Below are positions 14,902-24,255 of a DNA stretch of 64,000 nt, piece by piece. Position numbers and translations under genes: made by a program. Position 1 is the stretch's first letter. Each line of letters starts with the position of its first letter. Source of the stretch: Pseudoselenomonas ruminantium (lineage in GTDB: Bacteria > Bacillota > Negativicutes > Selenomonadales > Selenomonadaceae); contig NZ_FNJQ01000008.1 in NCBI RefSeq assembly GCF_900104055.1, forward strand, positions 31,941 to 95,940, given 5' to 3'. The notes under the pieces were generated by a model that saw only the letters and a list, made by a program, of their open reading frames with translations, had not been told where the DNA came from and ran no database searches.

Positions 14902-17700
14902 ATGGATGCGAAAAAAGAGAAAAAAGCAGATTCTGTCCTGAAGAGAGTGGATATTACCACGATTATCCTGCTGTTTTTTCTGGCGGTAGTCATGAGCTAT
15001 TACACCATGCTGCAGTCGGAGATGAAGCAGAAAGTCATCTTGAACCAGGAGCTTATCGCCACCAAGTCGGCGAATCAGATTAATGGATATCTTTCCACAG
15101 GCATTGACATCATGCGGATGGCGTCCTACACATTGGACGACATGATTCGTGAAGGGCGCTCCCCTGAGGAAATGCATGACTTTCTGGTGAGCCAGTCCGT
15201 TGCAGCCGAATATATCTCTGAGGGAAATGCGCCCGCCATATACGCCGTGGTGGATGGTGTTTTGCTTGATGGCGACAACTGGGTTCCCGGTGATGATTTC
15301 GTTCCGCAGGAACGCCCCTGGTACATCGATGCAATGGCTAATATCGGGCAGGTCGCTGTCGTAGACCCCTATCTCGATGCGAAAACCCATACCATGATGC
15401 TCACGCTGTCCAAGTCGCTCTGTGATGTAAAAAGCGTGGCGGCAATGGATATGTCGCTGGCACATCTGCAGGCCATGACGGAGGATTTGGTGGCCAATGA
15501 CGATTCGGATATTGAGATTGTCATAGACCGCAAGTATCGGGTCATTGCCCACTCGGATAAGAAAGAAGTGGGGAAAAGCTATATTATGGAGGAAGGAACC
15601 TTTGGCCGGGCACTGGTCGATAAGCTGCGTTCCTCCCATGATAAATATTTTTCGTTACGGTATGGCGATGCAGATTACATCGTCTACACAATGCCGGTGG
15701 CAAATAGCTGGATATGCCTGTCGGTGTTTGATACAACGGCTACTTTTGCCCAGCTTAGAAGAACATTTCTCCTGACCCTATGCGTGTCATTTGTGGTTGT
15801 TTCCATCCTACTGTTCCTCATGGCGCGTTATGAAAAGAAAAACCGCCTGGCGCAGGAGTACAACCGCAAAGCTGAGAATGCGGCTGCAGCAAGCGAAGCG
15901 AAGTCTGCATTCCTGTCCAACATGTCCCACGAGATACGTACACCGATCAATGCGGTGCTTGGGATGAACGAGATGATCTTGCGGGAGAGCCGCGAGCCGA
16001 ACGTCATCGAGTACTCTGAGAACATCCGGACAGCGGGTAATACGCTCTTAGGGATTATCAATGATATCCTTGATTTCTCCAAGATTGAAGCGGGGAAGAT
16101 GGAAATCATCCCCGTGGACTATGACCTTTCATCGGTGTTCAACGATCTGGTGAATATGATTCACACTCGGGCTGATGCCAAGGGGCTGGATATTCTGCTG
16201 GACTTCGACCAGGAGACGCCGAAGCTGCTCTTTGGTGATGAGGTTCGCGTCAAGCAGGTCATAACGAATATCCTGACAAATGCGGTGAAATACACCGAAA
16301 AGGGCAGTGTGACGTTTTCCGTAGGTTTTGAGCGTATCCCGGAAGCTCCGGACAGCGTGCTGCTCTGCGTGGCGGTCAGGGATACCGGTATCGGCATCAA
16401 ACCGGAGGATATGGAAAAACTATTCTCCAAGTTCGAGCGTATCGAGGAAAAGCGTAACCGCAATGTGGAAGGTACCGGGCTCGGTATGGCTATCACGATG
16501 AACCTGCTGGACAAGATGGGCTCTTCCTTGCAGGTGGAAAGCACTTACGGCGCTGGCTCTACATTTTCCTTCAAACTGCGGCAGCGCGTGGTCAAGTGGG
16601 AGCCGTTAGGTGATTATAAGACTTCCTATCAGGCACTGCTGAAAGGGCACAAGAAATACCGTGAGAAATTCACAGCTCCGGAGGCACTGGTGCTGATGGT
16701 GGATGATAATCCGATGAATCTGACGGTGTTCAAGAGCCTCATAAAGAAGACGCAGGTGCAGGTTGATACGGCAAATGATGGTGATGAAGGCCTGTTGCTG
16801 GCTCGGGAGAAAAAATACGATATCATTTTCCTCGACCATATGATGCCGCGCAAGGATGGTATTGAGACGCTGCATGAATTGAAGGCACAGGTGGGCGGAC
16901 CGAATCTTTCGACGCCTGTGATCAGCCTGACCGCCAACGCCATTTCTGGCGCGCGGGAGCAGTACATGGAGGCCGGTTTCAACGACTATCTGACCAAGCC
17001 CATTGATGCAGGCAAGTTGGAGGATATGCTGATGACCTATCTGCCGGCGGAAAAGCTGCGGGAGGCAGGAGCAGAAGACGCTGCAGCACAGGAAAATCTG
17101 GAAATCCCGGAAAGATTGGCACCGCTCAAAGGTGCAAAATGGCTGAATCTGGAGCTCGGCATCAAAAACAGTGGTTCACTCGAAGCCTATCTGCCCTTGC
17201 TCAAGATTTTCTATGAATCCGTGGATGAGATGGCGGCAGCTATCGAAGGCTTTTATGCGGAGCGGGACCTCAAGGACTATACCATCAAGGTCCATGCACT
17301 CAAGAGTTCGGCCAGGATTATCGGCGCCAAGGATTTCGGCGAAGAAGCGCAGCTGCTGGAAAATGCCGGCAAGGCGGGGAATATGGATTATATCCGGGCT
17401 CATCATGAAGCTTTCCTGGATACCTATCGCAGCTTCCAGATTCAGCTGGCGGAAGTCTTCGCCAAAGGGCAGTCTGTGGCGGAAGATGATAAACCTGAGG
17501 CGGATAAGGAGCTGATGGAAAGCGTCTACGAAGAATTGCGGGCAGCGGCGGAAGAAATGGACAGCGACCGGCTGGACGATATTTTCGCTGAGATGGAGGA
17601 GTATCGAATCCCGGAGACGGAGGAGAAACTCTATCAGAAACTCAAACAGGCTGCGGATCATTTCGATTACGAAACAATCCTGTCATCACTTGACAAATGA
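14902..17700 (+). CDS. Hybrid sensor histidine kinase: dCACHE sensor, HisKA, HATPase, receiver, HPt
   Basis: A 932-residue membrane kinase. Helix 1 (17-36) and helix 2 (289-308) flank an extracellular sensor of dCACHE type (about 45-285; PQERPWYIDAM and VAVVDPYLDAKT are typical). Then come HisKA with H343 (NMSHEIRTPINAV), an ATPase domain (N box NILTNAVKY, DTGIGI 494-499, GTGLGMAI), a receiver with phospho-acceptor D645 (IIFLDHMMP) plus D601/D602 and K699, and an HPt domain with H798 (KVHALKSSARIIG). About 80 helical, acidic residues follow. All relay residues needed for a full phosphorelay are present. It sits between the symporter-binding fusion and the receiver-GGDEF gene, so it probably senses or couples to the same ligand and passes phosphate to the GGDEF protein. 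Confidence 0.93.
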   Translation: MDAKKEKKADSVLKRVDITTIILLFFLAVVMSYYTMLQSEMKQKVILNQELIATKSANQINGYLSTGIDIMRMASYTLDDMIREGRSPEEMHDFLVSQSVAAEYISEGNAPAIYAVVDGVLLDGDNWVPGDDFVPQERPWYIDAMANIGQVAVVDPYLDAKTHTMMLTLSKSLCDVKSVAAMDMSLAHLQAMTEDLVANDDSDIEIVIDRKYRVIAHSDKKEVGKSYIMEEGTFGRALVDKLRSSHDKYFSLRYGDADYIVYTMPVANSWICLSVFDTTATFAQLRRTFLLTLCVSFVVVSILLFLMARYEKKNRLAQEYNRKAENAAAASEAKSAFLSNMSHEIRTPINAVLGMNEMILRESREPNVIEYSENIRTAGNTLLGIINDILDFSKIEAGKMEIIPVDYDLSSVFNDLVNMIHTRADAKGLDILLDFDQETPKLLFGDEVRVKQVITNILTNAVKYTEKGSVTFSVGFERIPEAPDSVLLCVAVRDTGIGIKPEDMEKLFSKFERIEEKRNRNVEGTGLGMAITMNLLDKMGSSLQVESTYGAGSTFSFKLRQRVVKWEPLGDYKTSYQALLKGHKKYREKFTAPEALVLMVDDNPMNLTVFKSLIKKTQVQVDTANDGDEGLLLAREKKYDIIFLDHMMPRKDGIETLHELKAQVGGPNLSTPVISLTANAISGAREQYMEAGFNDYLTKPIDAGKLEDMLMTYLPAEKLREAGAEDAAAQENLEIPERLAPLKGAKWLNLELGIKNSGSLEAYLPLLKIFYESVDEMAAAIEGFYAERDLKDYTIKVHALKSSARIIGAKDFGEEAQLLENAGKAGNMDYIRAHHEAFLDTYRSFQIQLAEVFAKGQSVAEDDKPEADKELMESVYEELRAAAEEMDSDRLDDIFAEMEEYRIPETEEKLYQKLKQAADHFDYETILSSLDK

Positions 17701-17752
17701 AGGAGTTAAGTGGAGTCGAATGGATATAAAGCGGGAAGAAGAGGCGTGAACT

Positions 17753-19117
17753 ATGGGCTATTGGATTGTTGTTGTGGATGATGAGACCATGACACTGACA
17801 CAGGTGAAAAGCATTTTGCGGGAACAGGATATGCGAGTCAGCTGCCTGCGTTCCGGGCGGGATCTTTTGAAATTCATGGAAAAGAACACACCGGATCTGA
17901 TTCTGCTGGATATACAGATGCCGGAGATGGATGGGTTTGAAGCCTATCAGGAATTGCGGCGCTTGGAGGAGGCTGCCGGGCGAGGTCCTACTCCCATCAT
18001 ATTCCTGAGTGGCGTAGAGACCAGTGAGGCGGAGCGGCGCAGTCTTGAGCAGGGGGCGTCCGATTTCATCCGCAAACCTATTCATAAGGAGGTTCTCTGC
18101 AAACGTATCTTGAACGCGGTCAAACATACCAAGGATATCGAAATCTTGAAAGAAGAAGCGGCCCTGGACAAGCTGACCGGCTTTTTGAACAAGGCAGCTG
18201 GAACCGTCAGACTGACCAAGCTCTGTGCTGAACAGACTGGCATGCTGCTGATTTTAGACCTCGACAATTTCAAGATGGTCAATGATATCTATGGTCATAG
18301 TATGGGCGATAAGTTCTTGGTGGCTTTCGCCGATGTCGTCCGGCGCAACATCAGGGGACAGGATGTTATGGCAAGAGTCGGCGGGGACGAATTCATGGGC
18401 TTTTTTATCAACATGAGGGATGAAACTGCGTTGCATAGCCTGCATCAGAGGCTGAATGAGCAGCTGCTCAAAGAGGCGGTCAGATTGGCCGGCGACGATT
18501 TTGACATTCCGCTGAGTATTTCCATAGGTGCAGCGTTGGTGCCGGAGCACGGACGCGATTATGAATCTCTGTTTCCGTTGGCAGACAGTGCTCTTTACAA
18601 GGTAAAACAGAATGGCAAGAACGGCAGCAGGATATATGGGCCGGAGGGAGACGCAGCTGCGGCTGGTGATAATGATATCAAAAAGGAGTTTGATCATATC
18701 ATGCAGATTGTCGAGGGCTGGCATAGAGGCGGGGGGGCGCCTGCTATGAATCTGGAGCAGTTCTCCCTGCTCTATCGTTTCGTCCAGCAGTTCTATAAGC
18801 GATATGGCGGCATGGTCGTCAAACTCATGTTCATCCTATCGGAAGAAGATACTGCCGAGCCACGCCCCTACACCCTGACAGATGCTGCGGAAAAGTTTGG
18901 GCTCTGCCTGCAGGATACACTGCGAAAAAGTGATATGATACTGCGGCATAAGCCCAATCAGTTTCTTGTGTTGCTGCAGAATCTTTCGGAGAAGGACTTT
19001 CCCATTGTTTTCCGACGGATTATGAACGTTTGGGAGGCAGGGAAAAAACACACTGGCATTCATATCGAATATCTCATGGAGTATGTCATCTATGAGAAAG
19101 AAAACTATGATAAGTGA
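17753..19117 (+). CDS. Receiver-GGDEF response regulator (diguanylate cyclase) with a second, degenerate GGDEF-like module
   Basis: A 454-residue protein. The receiver domain (1-120) has phospho-acceptor D53 (LLDIQMPEMDGFEAY) and K108 in the KP motif. The GGDEF domain (about 137-296) has an intact active site, GGDEF at 210-214, and an RxxD inhibitory site (R201-D204) exactly five residues upstream. It should make c-di-GMP with product feedback. Residues about 325-450 look like a decayed GGDEF fold: TLRKSDMILRHKPNQFLVLL aligns with the region around the motif but lacks GGDEF. The ATG follows GAAGAGGCG. A perfect 18-bp terminator lies directly after. It is probably the output of the upstream hybrid kinase. 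Confidence 0.92.
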   Translation: MGYWIVVVDDETMTLTQVKSILREQDMRVSCLRSGRDLLKFMEKNTPDLILLDIQMPEMDGFEAYQELRRLEEAAGRGPTPIIFLSGVETSEAERRSLEQGASDFIRKPIHKEVLCKRILNAVKHTKDIEILKEEAALDKLTGFLNKAAGTVRLTKLCAEQTGMLLILDLDNFKMVNDIYGHSMGDKFLVAFADVVRRNIRGQDVMARVGGDEFMGFFINMRDETALHSLHQRLNEQLLKEAVRLAGDDFDIPLSISIGAALVPEHGRDYESLFPLADSALYKVKQNGKNGSRIYGPEGDAAAAGDNDIKKEFDHIMQIVEGWHRGGGAPAMNLEQFSLLYRFVQQFYKRYGGMVVKLMFILSEEDTAEPRPYTLTDAAEKFGLCLQDTLRKSDMILRHKPNQFLVLLQNLSEKDFPIVFRRIMNVWEAGKKHTGIHIEYLMEYVIYEKENYDK

Positions 19118-19125
19118 AGAGGCAT

Positions 19126-19163
19126 AAAAAGTGGATGCTGCACGCGTGCAGCATCCACTTTTT
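19126..19163. terminator. Bidirectional terminator between the signalling operon and lctP
   Basis: An 18-bp perfect stem (AAAAAGTGGATGCTGCAC / GTGCAGCATCCACTTTTT) with a two-base loop has A5 on one side and T5 on the other. It serves both convergent transcription units. Confidence 0.92.
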
Positions 19164-19178
19164 GAAGTATATATTCTA

Positions 19179-20711
19179 TTATCCAACAACAGACTGGCCG
19201 AAGTAGACGATAAGACCCATGATGATGATAAAGGGCGCATATACCTTGGCAGCAAAGGAAAGCAGTTTGCCATCTGCACCCTGTACCTGAATGGCAGCAA
19301 CGGCAATGGCGATGCTCTGGATGGAGATCATCTTGCCGGCGCAGGCACCGGTAGCGTTAGCAGCAGCAATCCAGGCCTGGGCAGCCGGCGTAGCACCGAT
19401 AGCTTGTGCGGCTTCTGTCTGCAGCTTACCGAAGAGCACACAGCTCGAGGTAGCGGAACCCGTGATGAAGGTACCGATGGAGCCGATAAAGGCAGCGATG
19501 CAGGGATAGGCCGTGCCCGTTGCGGCAACAGCAGCTTCTGCGATTTCGTGAGTCATGCCGGCATAGCCCATGACTTTTGCCGTAGCGATGACGGAGATGA
19601 TGGTGACGATGGTGAAGCGCAGGTTGACAATCGTGGTCTTGAGCACGTTCAGCATTTCCCCAAAGCTTGCACCCTGCTTGGAACCGCCGATGAAAGCAGC
19701 CAGGAAGATAAGTACGCCCGGTGTAGCAACCCAGGTGAAGGTATAGGGGGCGCCGCCTTCACCGTCATAGATCAGCACGGAAGACTTGATCAGGTTCAGC
19801 GGATCATGGATGGCCGGAATCAGCTTGGACGTAGCCAGCAGGAAGACGAAGATCAGGATGAACGGGAGCCATGCCTTGATGGCATCGCCAGCGGTCAGCG
19901 GCTCTTCATCTTCATGGGCCGGCATCGCATAAGCCGGATCGTTGACCGGGAACAGCTTGGCGCAGGCCACGATGGCAGCCATGGAACCGATGGAGCCGGC
20001 AACAACGGCCAGTTCCGGGCCCATGGAAACTGCAACAGCCAGTTCCGGAATCAGGAAGCCCAGCGCTGCACCCAGGCAGATGATGGTCATGCCCTTCAGC
20101 GCCTTGAGGGAGCCACCGGCTACCAGCGTCATGATGAAGGGGCAGAGAATCGTCAGCGGAGCCAGCTGCAGGCAGGTGTAAGTAGCCAGTGTCGTGGCAT
20201 CCGTGCCCGTGACATTGCCCAGCGTAACCAGAGGAATACCGATGGAACCATAGGCCGTCGGTACAGAGTTGGCAACCAGGCAGACGCTGGCAGCCAGGAT
20301 AGGATTCACGCCAATACCAACCAGCATGCTGGCGGGGATGGCGATAGCGGTACCGAAGCCAGCCATGCCTTCCATGAAGCCACCGAAGCCCCAGCCGATC
20401 AGCAGGATCAGCACACGGCGGTCATTGCTGACGGAGGTCAGCATCTTCTTGATGCCTTCCATGCCCTTAGTGTATTCGGACAGATTGTAGGTGAAGATAG
20501 CGGCGATGATTACGAGCAGGATGGGCCAGCAAGCTAAGGCCACACCTTCTAAGAAAGCCTGAAAGGCATGAATGGTCGTCATGTCATAGAGGCCGATGCC
20601 CACGACTGCAGAGAGGAGCAGGGCCAGCAGACAGGCTTTATGGGGCTGCATATGCAGGACACATAAAGCTACCGCCAACCAAAGGATTGGGGAAAGCGCA
20701 ATCAGAAACAA
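19179..20711 (-). CDS. lctP: L-lactate permease (LctP/LldP family)
   Basis: A 510-residue carrier with about 12-14 membrane segments, the usual size of lactate permeases, which import lactate (and glycolate) with protons. Family blocks are WGFGGFMEGMAGFGTAIAIP, VANSVPTAYGSIGIPLVTLG near residues 165-185, and FIGSIGTFITGSATSSCVLFG in the C-terminal half, which is where this family has its GS(A/D)TSSN-like motif. The gene is solitary. Together with the lar genes about 9 kb away it points to growth on lactate or lactate exchange. Confidence 0.93.
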   Translation of the reverse strand: MFLIALSPILWLAVALCVLHMQPHKACLLALLLSAVVGIGLYDMTTIHAFQAFLEGVALACWPILLVIIAAIFTYNLSEYTKGMEGIKKMLTSVSNDRRVLILLIGWGFGGFMEGMAGFGTAIAIPASMLVGIGVNPILAASVCLVANSVPTAYGSIGIPLVTLGNVTGTDATTLATYTCLQLAPLTILCPFIMTLVAGGSLKALKGMTIICLGAALGFLIPELAVAVSMGPELAVVAGSIGSMAAIVACAKLFPVNDPAYAMPAHEDEEPLTAGDAIKAWLPFILIFVFLLATSKLIPAIHDPLNLIKSSVLIYDGEGGAPYTFTWVATPGVLIFLAAFIGGSKQGASFGEMLNVLKTTIVNLRFTIVTIISVIATAKVMGYAGMTHEIAEAAVAATGTAYPCIAAFIGSIGTFITGSATSSCVLFGKLQTEAAQAIGATPAAQAWIAAANATGACAGKMISIQSIAIAVAAIQVQGADGKLLSFAAKVYAPFIIIMGLIVYFGQSVVG

Positions 20712-20884
20712 GATATCAAGTCCTTTCCAAATTAAATAGAAATATGAAAAATATATGAATAAGATAATTCATTATATAAGCAGGTACTAAAAGTTGTCAA
20801 TCTATATAATTGCCTTTTTTCGCCAATGAGGGGATTTTTCCTGCTAAAAATAAAAAATTTGTATGATGAATTTATAGAAAGGTA

Positions 20885-20928
20885 AAAAGTGTCCCTCAGA
20901 CAGAGGTAAAGCTGTCTGAGGGCATTTT
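20885..20928. terminator. Bidirectional terminator at the end of the FAD-protein gene
   Basis: An 11-bp stem CCCTCAGACAG / CTGTCTGAGGG (20893-20903 and 20912-20922) is flanked by AAAAAGTGT on the left and CATTTTT on the right. It serves the minus-strand gene that ends at 20944. Confidence 0.85.
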
Positions 20929-20943
20929 TCCGTTGTTATCTGT

Positions 20944-22329
20944 TCAGTGGCTCTGGCGGCGGGCAATGATTTGTCTGGCTACATATACGCCGCTGGCACC
21001 AGCCTGGGAGAGGCCGCGAGTTACGCCAGCGCCATCGCCGATGGCAAAGACGTTCTTGAGTTCCGTTTCCAGTTCGTTCGTGAGTTTTACCCGGGAACTG
21101 TAGAATTTGACCTCGACACCGTAGAGCAGGGTATCGTCATTGGTCATGCCGGGGGCGATGTTGTCAAGTGCCTGGATCATTTCGATCAGGTTATCGACAT
21201 GGCGCTTGGGCAGTACCAGGGAAAGATCGCCCGGCGTAGCCTGCAGCGTCGGACGCGTGAAGCTCTTGCTCATGCGGTGGGCATTGGAGCGGCGTCCTTT
21301 CATGAGATCGCCGAAGCGCTGTACGATGATGCCGCCGCCCAGCAGGTTGGAGAAGGAGGCAATGCGCTTGCCGTACTGATGCGGGGAGTGGAAGGGTTCC
21401 GTGAAGCGGTTGCTCACGAGCAGGGCAAAGTTGGTGTTCTTGCTTTGGAGCTTCGGATCGCTGTAGGAATGACCGTTGACCGTGATGATGCCATCGGTGT
21501 TTTCCATGACCACATGGCCGTGCGGGTTCATGCAGAAGGTACGCACCTGATCGCCATAGCGCTTGGTACGGTAGACCAGTTTCGCCTCATAGACCTGGCT
21601 CGTGATGGGGTTCCAGATCTCATCGGGAACTTCCACGCGCACACCGACGTCCACGCGGTTGTTCTCCTGCTTGAGGCCCAGCGTGTCGCATTCCGTGGAG
21701 AACCATTCCGCACCGGCGCGGCCCGGAGCGACAATCAGAAATTCAGCGGCAATCTTTTCGCCGTTCGTGAGCTCGACTTCGTTCTCGCCCTGTCCGTCGG
21801 AATGAATATGAGCCACAGGGCATTCAAAGCGGAATTCAACTTTGTCCTTGAGGTATTCATAGGTAGCCTTGAGCATCTCCAGATTGTTTTCGGTGCCCAG
21901 ATGGCGTACGCTGGCAGAGAGCAGGTGCAGGTCATGCTGCAGGGCGCGATAGCCGATATCGGAATTTTCCGTGCTGAACACCTGCGCCGGAGCGCCATGC
22001 TTCATATTGATCTTATCTACATAATAGATGAGGTCCATGACTTCTTCATCGGAGAGATACTCGTTGAGCCAGCCGCCAAACTGTGTCGTGAAGTTGTATT
22101 TGCCATCAGAGAAAGCGCCGGCGCCGCCGAAGCCGCGCATGATGCTGCAGGGTTTGCAGCCAATGCAGCTCTTTACCTTGCCAGCGGAAATGGGGCAGAC
22201 GCGGGTGTAGATATCCTTGCCGCTTTCCAAAAGCAAAACTTTCAGTTCGGGAGCTTTTTCCGCCAGTTCATAGGCAGCAAACACGCCAGCCGGGCCGCCG
22301 CCCACAATCACAACATCATACTTCGTCAT
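20944..22329 (-). CDS. FAD-dependent oxidoreductase of the COG2509 type, unknown substrate
   Basis: A 461-residue flavoprotein. The N-terminus carries the dinucleotide-binding motif VVIVGGGPAGVFAAYELAE. A Cys-containing region follows (RVCPISAGKVKSCIGCKPC, residues about 43-62), then GFGGAGAFSDGKYN, which is characteristic of this uncharacterised dehydrogenase group. The C-terminus has the usual second FAD contact, VFAIGDGAGVTRGLSQAGAS. The four clustered cysteines could hold a metal or redox disulfides; this is inference. The ATG has AGGAGG upstream. No neighbouring gene suggests a pathway. Confidence 0.82.
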   Translation of the reverse strand: MTKYDVVIVGGGPAGVFAAYELAEKAPELKVLLLESGKDIYTRVCPISAGKVKSCIGCKPCSIMRGFGGAGAFSDGKYNFTTQFGGWLNEYLSDEEVMDLIYYVDKINMKHGAPAQVFSTENSDIGYRALQHDLHLLSASVRHLGTENNLEMLKATYEYLKDKVEFRFECPVAHIHSDGQGENEVELTNGEKIAAEFLIVAPGRAGAEWFSTECDTLGLKQENNRVDVGVRVEVPDEIWNPITSQVYEAKLVYRTKRYGDQVRTFCMNPHGHVVMENTDGIITVNGHSYSDPKLQSKNTNFALLVSNRFTEPFHSPHQYGKRIASFSNLLGGGIIVQRFGDLMKGRRSNAHRMSKSFTRPTLQATPGDLSLVLPKRHVDNLIEMIQALDNIAPGMTNDDTLLYGVEVKFYSSRVKLTNELETELKNVFAIGDGAGVTRGLSQAGASGVYVARQIIARRQSH

Positions 22330-22647
22330 AGGTATCCTCCTAAAATTTCACACACGAAAAGAGCGCAGATTATGCCTATAAAAATGTATAGATATATACA
22401 CTAAGGCTATCTGCGTTTGTCTTGTTTTATAGCTTTTCGAAAAACCTTAGCTATTATACGGGAAGACTTTCGATAATGCAAGTGTTTTTTCCTGCAAAAT
22501 CGAAAAAAATCGGAAAAAATCCGCGGAAATTGTCCACTATAACTATAATTATATAGCTACTATAAAAATAAAGTTGCCAAAAGGGGGTGAAAACAAGTAT
22601 AATTTATCCTATCATTGTAAACTTGTAAAACAAGAGGAGGAAAATCT
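22330..22647. other. Divergent intergenic region of the FAD-protein and putP genes
   Basis: This 318-bp AT-rich gap carries no ORF. It must hold both promoters. An imperfect inverted repeat (GCAGATTATGCC near 22364, GGCTATCTGC near 22406) lies close to the FAD gene and could be an operator. AT-rich runs such as TATAACTATAATTATATAG (22538 on) precede putP, but I cannot fix -35/-10 boxes with confidence. The putP ribosome-binding site GAGGAGG is at its right end. Confidence 0.5.
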
Positions 22648-24126
22648 TTGACAGATCAGTTGGCAATAATCAATACGTTTATTCTGTATATCGGCCTGAT
22701 GATGGCCATTGGCGTGTATTATTACCGCCGTACCCGCAATATGAGCGATTATTTTTTGGGCAACCGTAAGCTCGGGGCCTGGGTGACTTCCATGAGTGCC
22801 GAGGCTTCGGATATGAGCGGCTGGATGCTTATGGGCGTGCCGGGCTTTGCCTATCTGGCCGGGCTTAACGCAGGCTGGATTGCCGTGGGCATTGCGTTGG
22901 GAACCTGGGCAAACTGGCATTTTGTGGCCGCCCGCCTGCGCAAGTATACGGAACTGGCCAAGAATTCTTTGACCGTGCCGCAGTTCTTGGAGAACCGTTT
23001 TGAGGATAACAGTGGACTGCTCAGGACGATTCCTGCGGTGTTCATCCTGATCTTCTTTACGATCTACACGTCTTCCGGGTTCGTGTCCTCGGGGCGTCTG
23101 TTTGAGACGGTATTTGGCCTGCCCTATCAGTATGCCATCTTCATCGGTGCCGGTTCCGTCGTGTTCTATACGCTGGTGGGCGGCTTCCTGGCGGTATCCC
23201 GTACGGATTTCATCCAGGGCGTCATGATGTTCTTTGCCATTCTCGTGGTGCCTATCACGGCGGCTATGGAAATGGGCGGCTATGCGGCGACGGTCACGGC
23301 CATCAGCAATGTGAGCCATTCCATGCTGGAACCCTTTACCAAACCGGACGGTTCCACTTTGGGTACCATTGAGCTGATTTCCCTGCTGGCTTGGGGGATT
23401 GGTTACTTTGGCCAGCCGCATATCCTCGTGCGCTTCATGGCGATTTCGAGTTCCAAGGAAATCAAGCAGGCCACGCGCATTGCCATGACCTGGGTGGTGC
23501 TCTCGCTGGCAGCCGCAGTGGCTGTAGGCATGGTGGGGCGCGTGTTCCTTTCCCATGAGCTTACGGGCACGGAGTCGGAAACGGTATTCCTCGTGATGAC
23601 CAATGAACTCTTCCCACCAATCGTGGCAGGCCTGATCCTCTCGGCGGTGCTCGCGGCTATCATGAGTACGGCCTCGGCGCAGCTCTTGGTGGCGGCTTCG
23701 GCCTTTGCGCAGGATTTCTACCGCACGCTGATTCGCAAGGAAGCGGAGACAACGGAACTCATCTGGATCAGCCGGGCCTCGGTCCTGATCATCGCCTCGC
23801 TGGCCATCTTTATCGGTCTGAATCCGTCGAGCTTCATCCTCGACATGGTAGCCTATGCTTGGGCTGGCTTTGGCGCGGCCTTTGGCCCGGCGCTGCTCTG
23901 TGCTCTGTTCTGGCGCCGCACCACCCGCAATGGCGTGCTGGCTGGCATCATCGTGGGTGGCATCACGGTGCTGGTTTGGAAGCAGATTGACTGGCTCGGC
24001 CTCTATGAGATCGTACCGGGTTTCCTGCTCTCGCTGCTGGCGGTTTATCTGGTGAGCAAGATGGACAAGGAACCTTCTGCATCAATCGTAGAAACGTTTG
24101 ATGCAGTCGGCAGGAGTGAAATCTAA
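22648..24126 (+). CDS. putP: Sodium/proline symporter (PutP family, SSS superfamily)
   Basis: A 492-residue carrier with about 13 membrane segments, the standard PutP size. Family blocks are DYFLGNRKLGAWVTSMSAEA with SDMSGWMLMGVPG after it, GFLAVSRTDFIQGVMMFFA, and GIGYFGQPHILVRFMAI. These match proline/Na+ symporters closely, including the Ser/Asp residues of the sodium and substrate sites. The start is TTG at 22648, 8 bases after AGGAGG. No PutA or other proline gene is adjacent, so proline is taken up for nutrition or osmoprotection; which one cannot be told. Confidence 0.92.
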   Translation: MTDQLAIINTFILYIGLMMAIGVYYYRRTRNMSDYFLGNRKLGAWVTSMSAEASDMSGWMLMGVPGFAYLAGLNAGWIAVGIALGTWANWHFVAARLRKYTELAKNSLTVPQFLENRFEDNSGLLRTIPAVFILIFFTIYTSSGFVSSGRLFETVFGLPYQYAIFIGAGSVVFYTLVGGFLAVSRTDFIQGVMMFFAILVVPITAAMEMGGYAATVTAISNVSHSMLEPFTKPDGSTLGTIELISLLAWGIGYFGQPHILVRFMAISSSKEIKQATRIAMTWVVLSLAAAVAVGMVGRVFLSHELTGTESETVFLVMTNELFPPIVAGLILSAVLAAIMSTASAQLLVAASAFAQDFYRTLIRKEAETTELIWISRASVLIIASLAIFIGLNPSSFILDMVAYAWAGFGAAFGPALLCALFWRRTTRNGVLAGIIVGGITVLVWKQIDWLGLYEIVPGFLLSLLAVYLVSKMDKEPSASIVETFDAVGRSEI

Positions 24127-24255
24127 AATTATTTTTTTGGCAGGCAGGGATTTTCTCACAGTATAGCGAAAATCTAACTTATGAAAATCGTACAGGTATC
24201 ACATGATATTATGAGTAGGCAAGTGTAAGGAATGTAGAGAAGCAGGTGAGCATTT

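Noticed and set aside
19131..20537. 468-codon plus-strand ORF opposite lctP
   Set aside because: It begins inside the bidirectional terminator and has a Gly/Asp/Gln/Arg composition typical of an antisense shadow.
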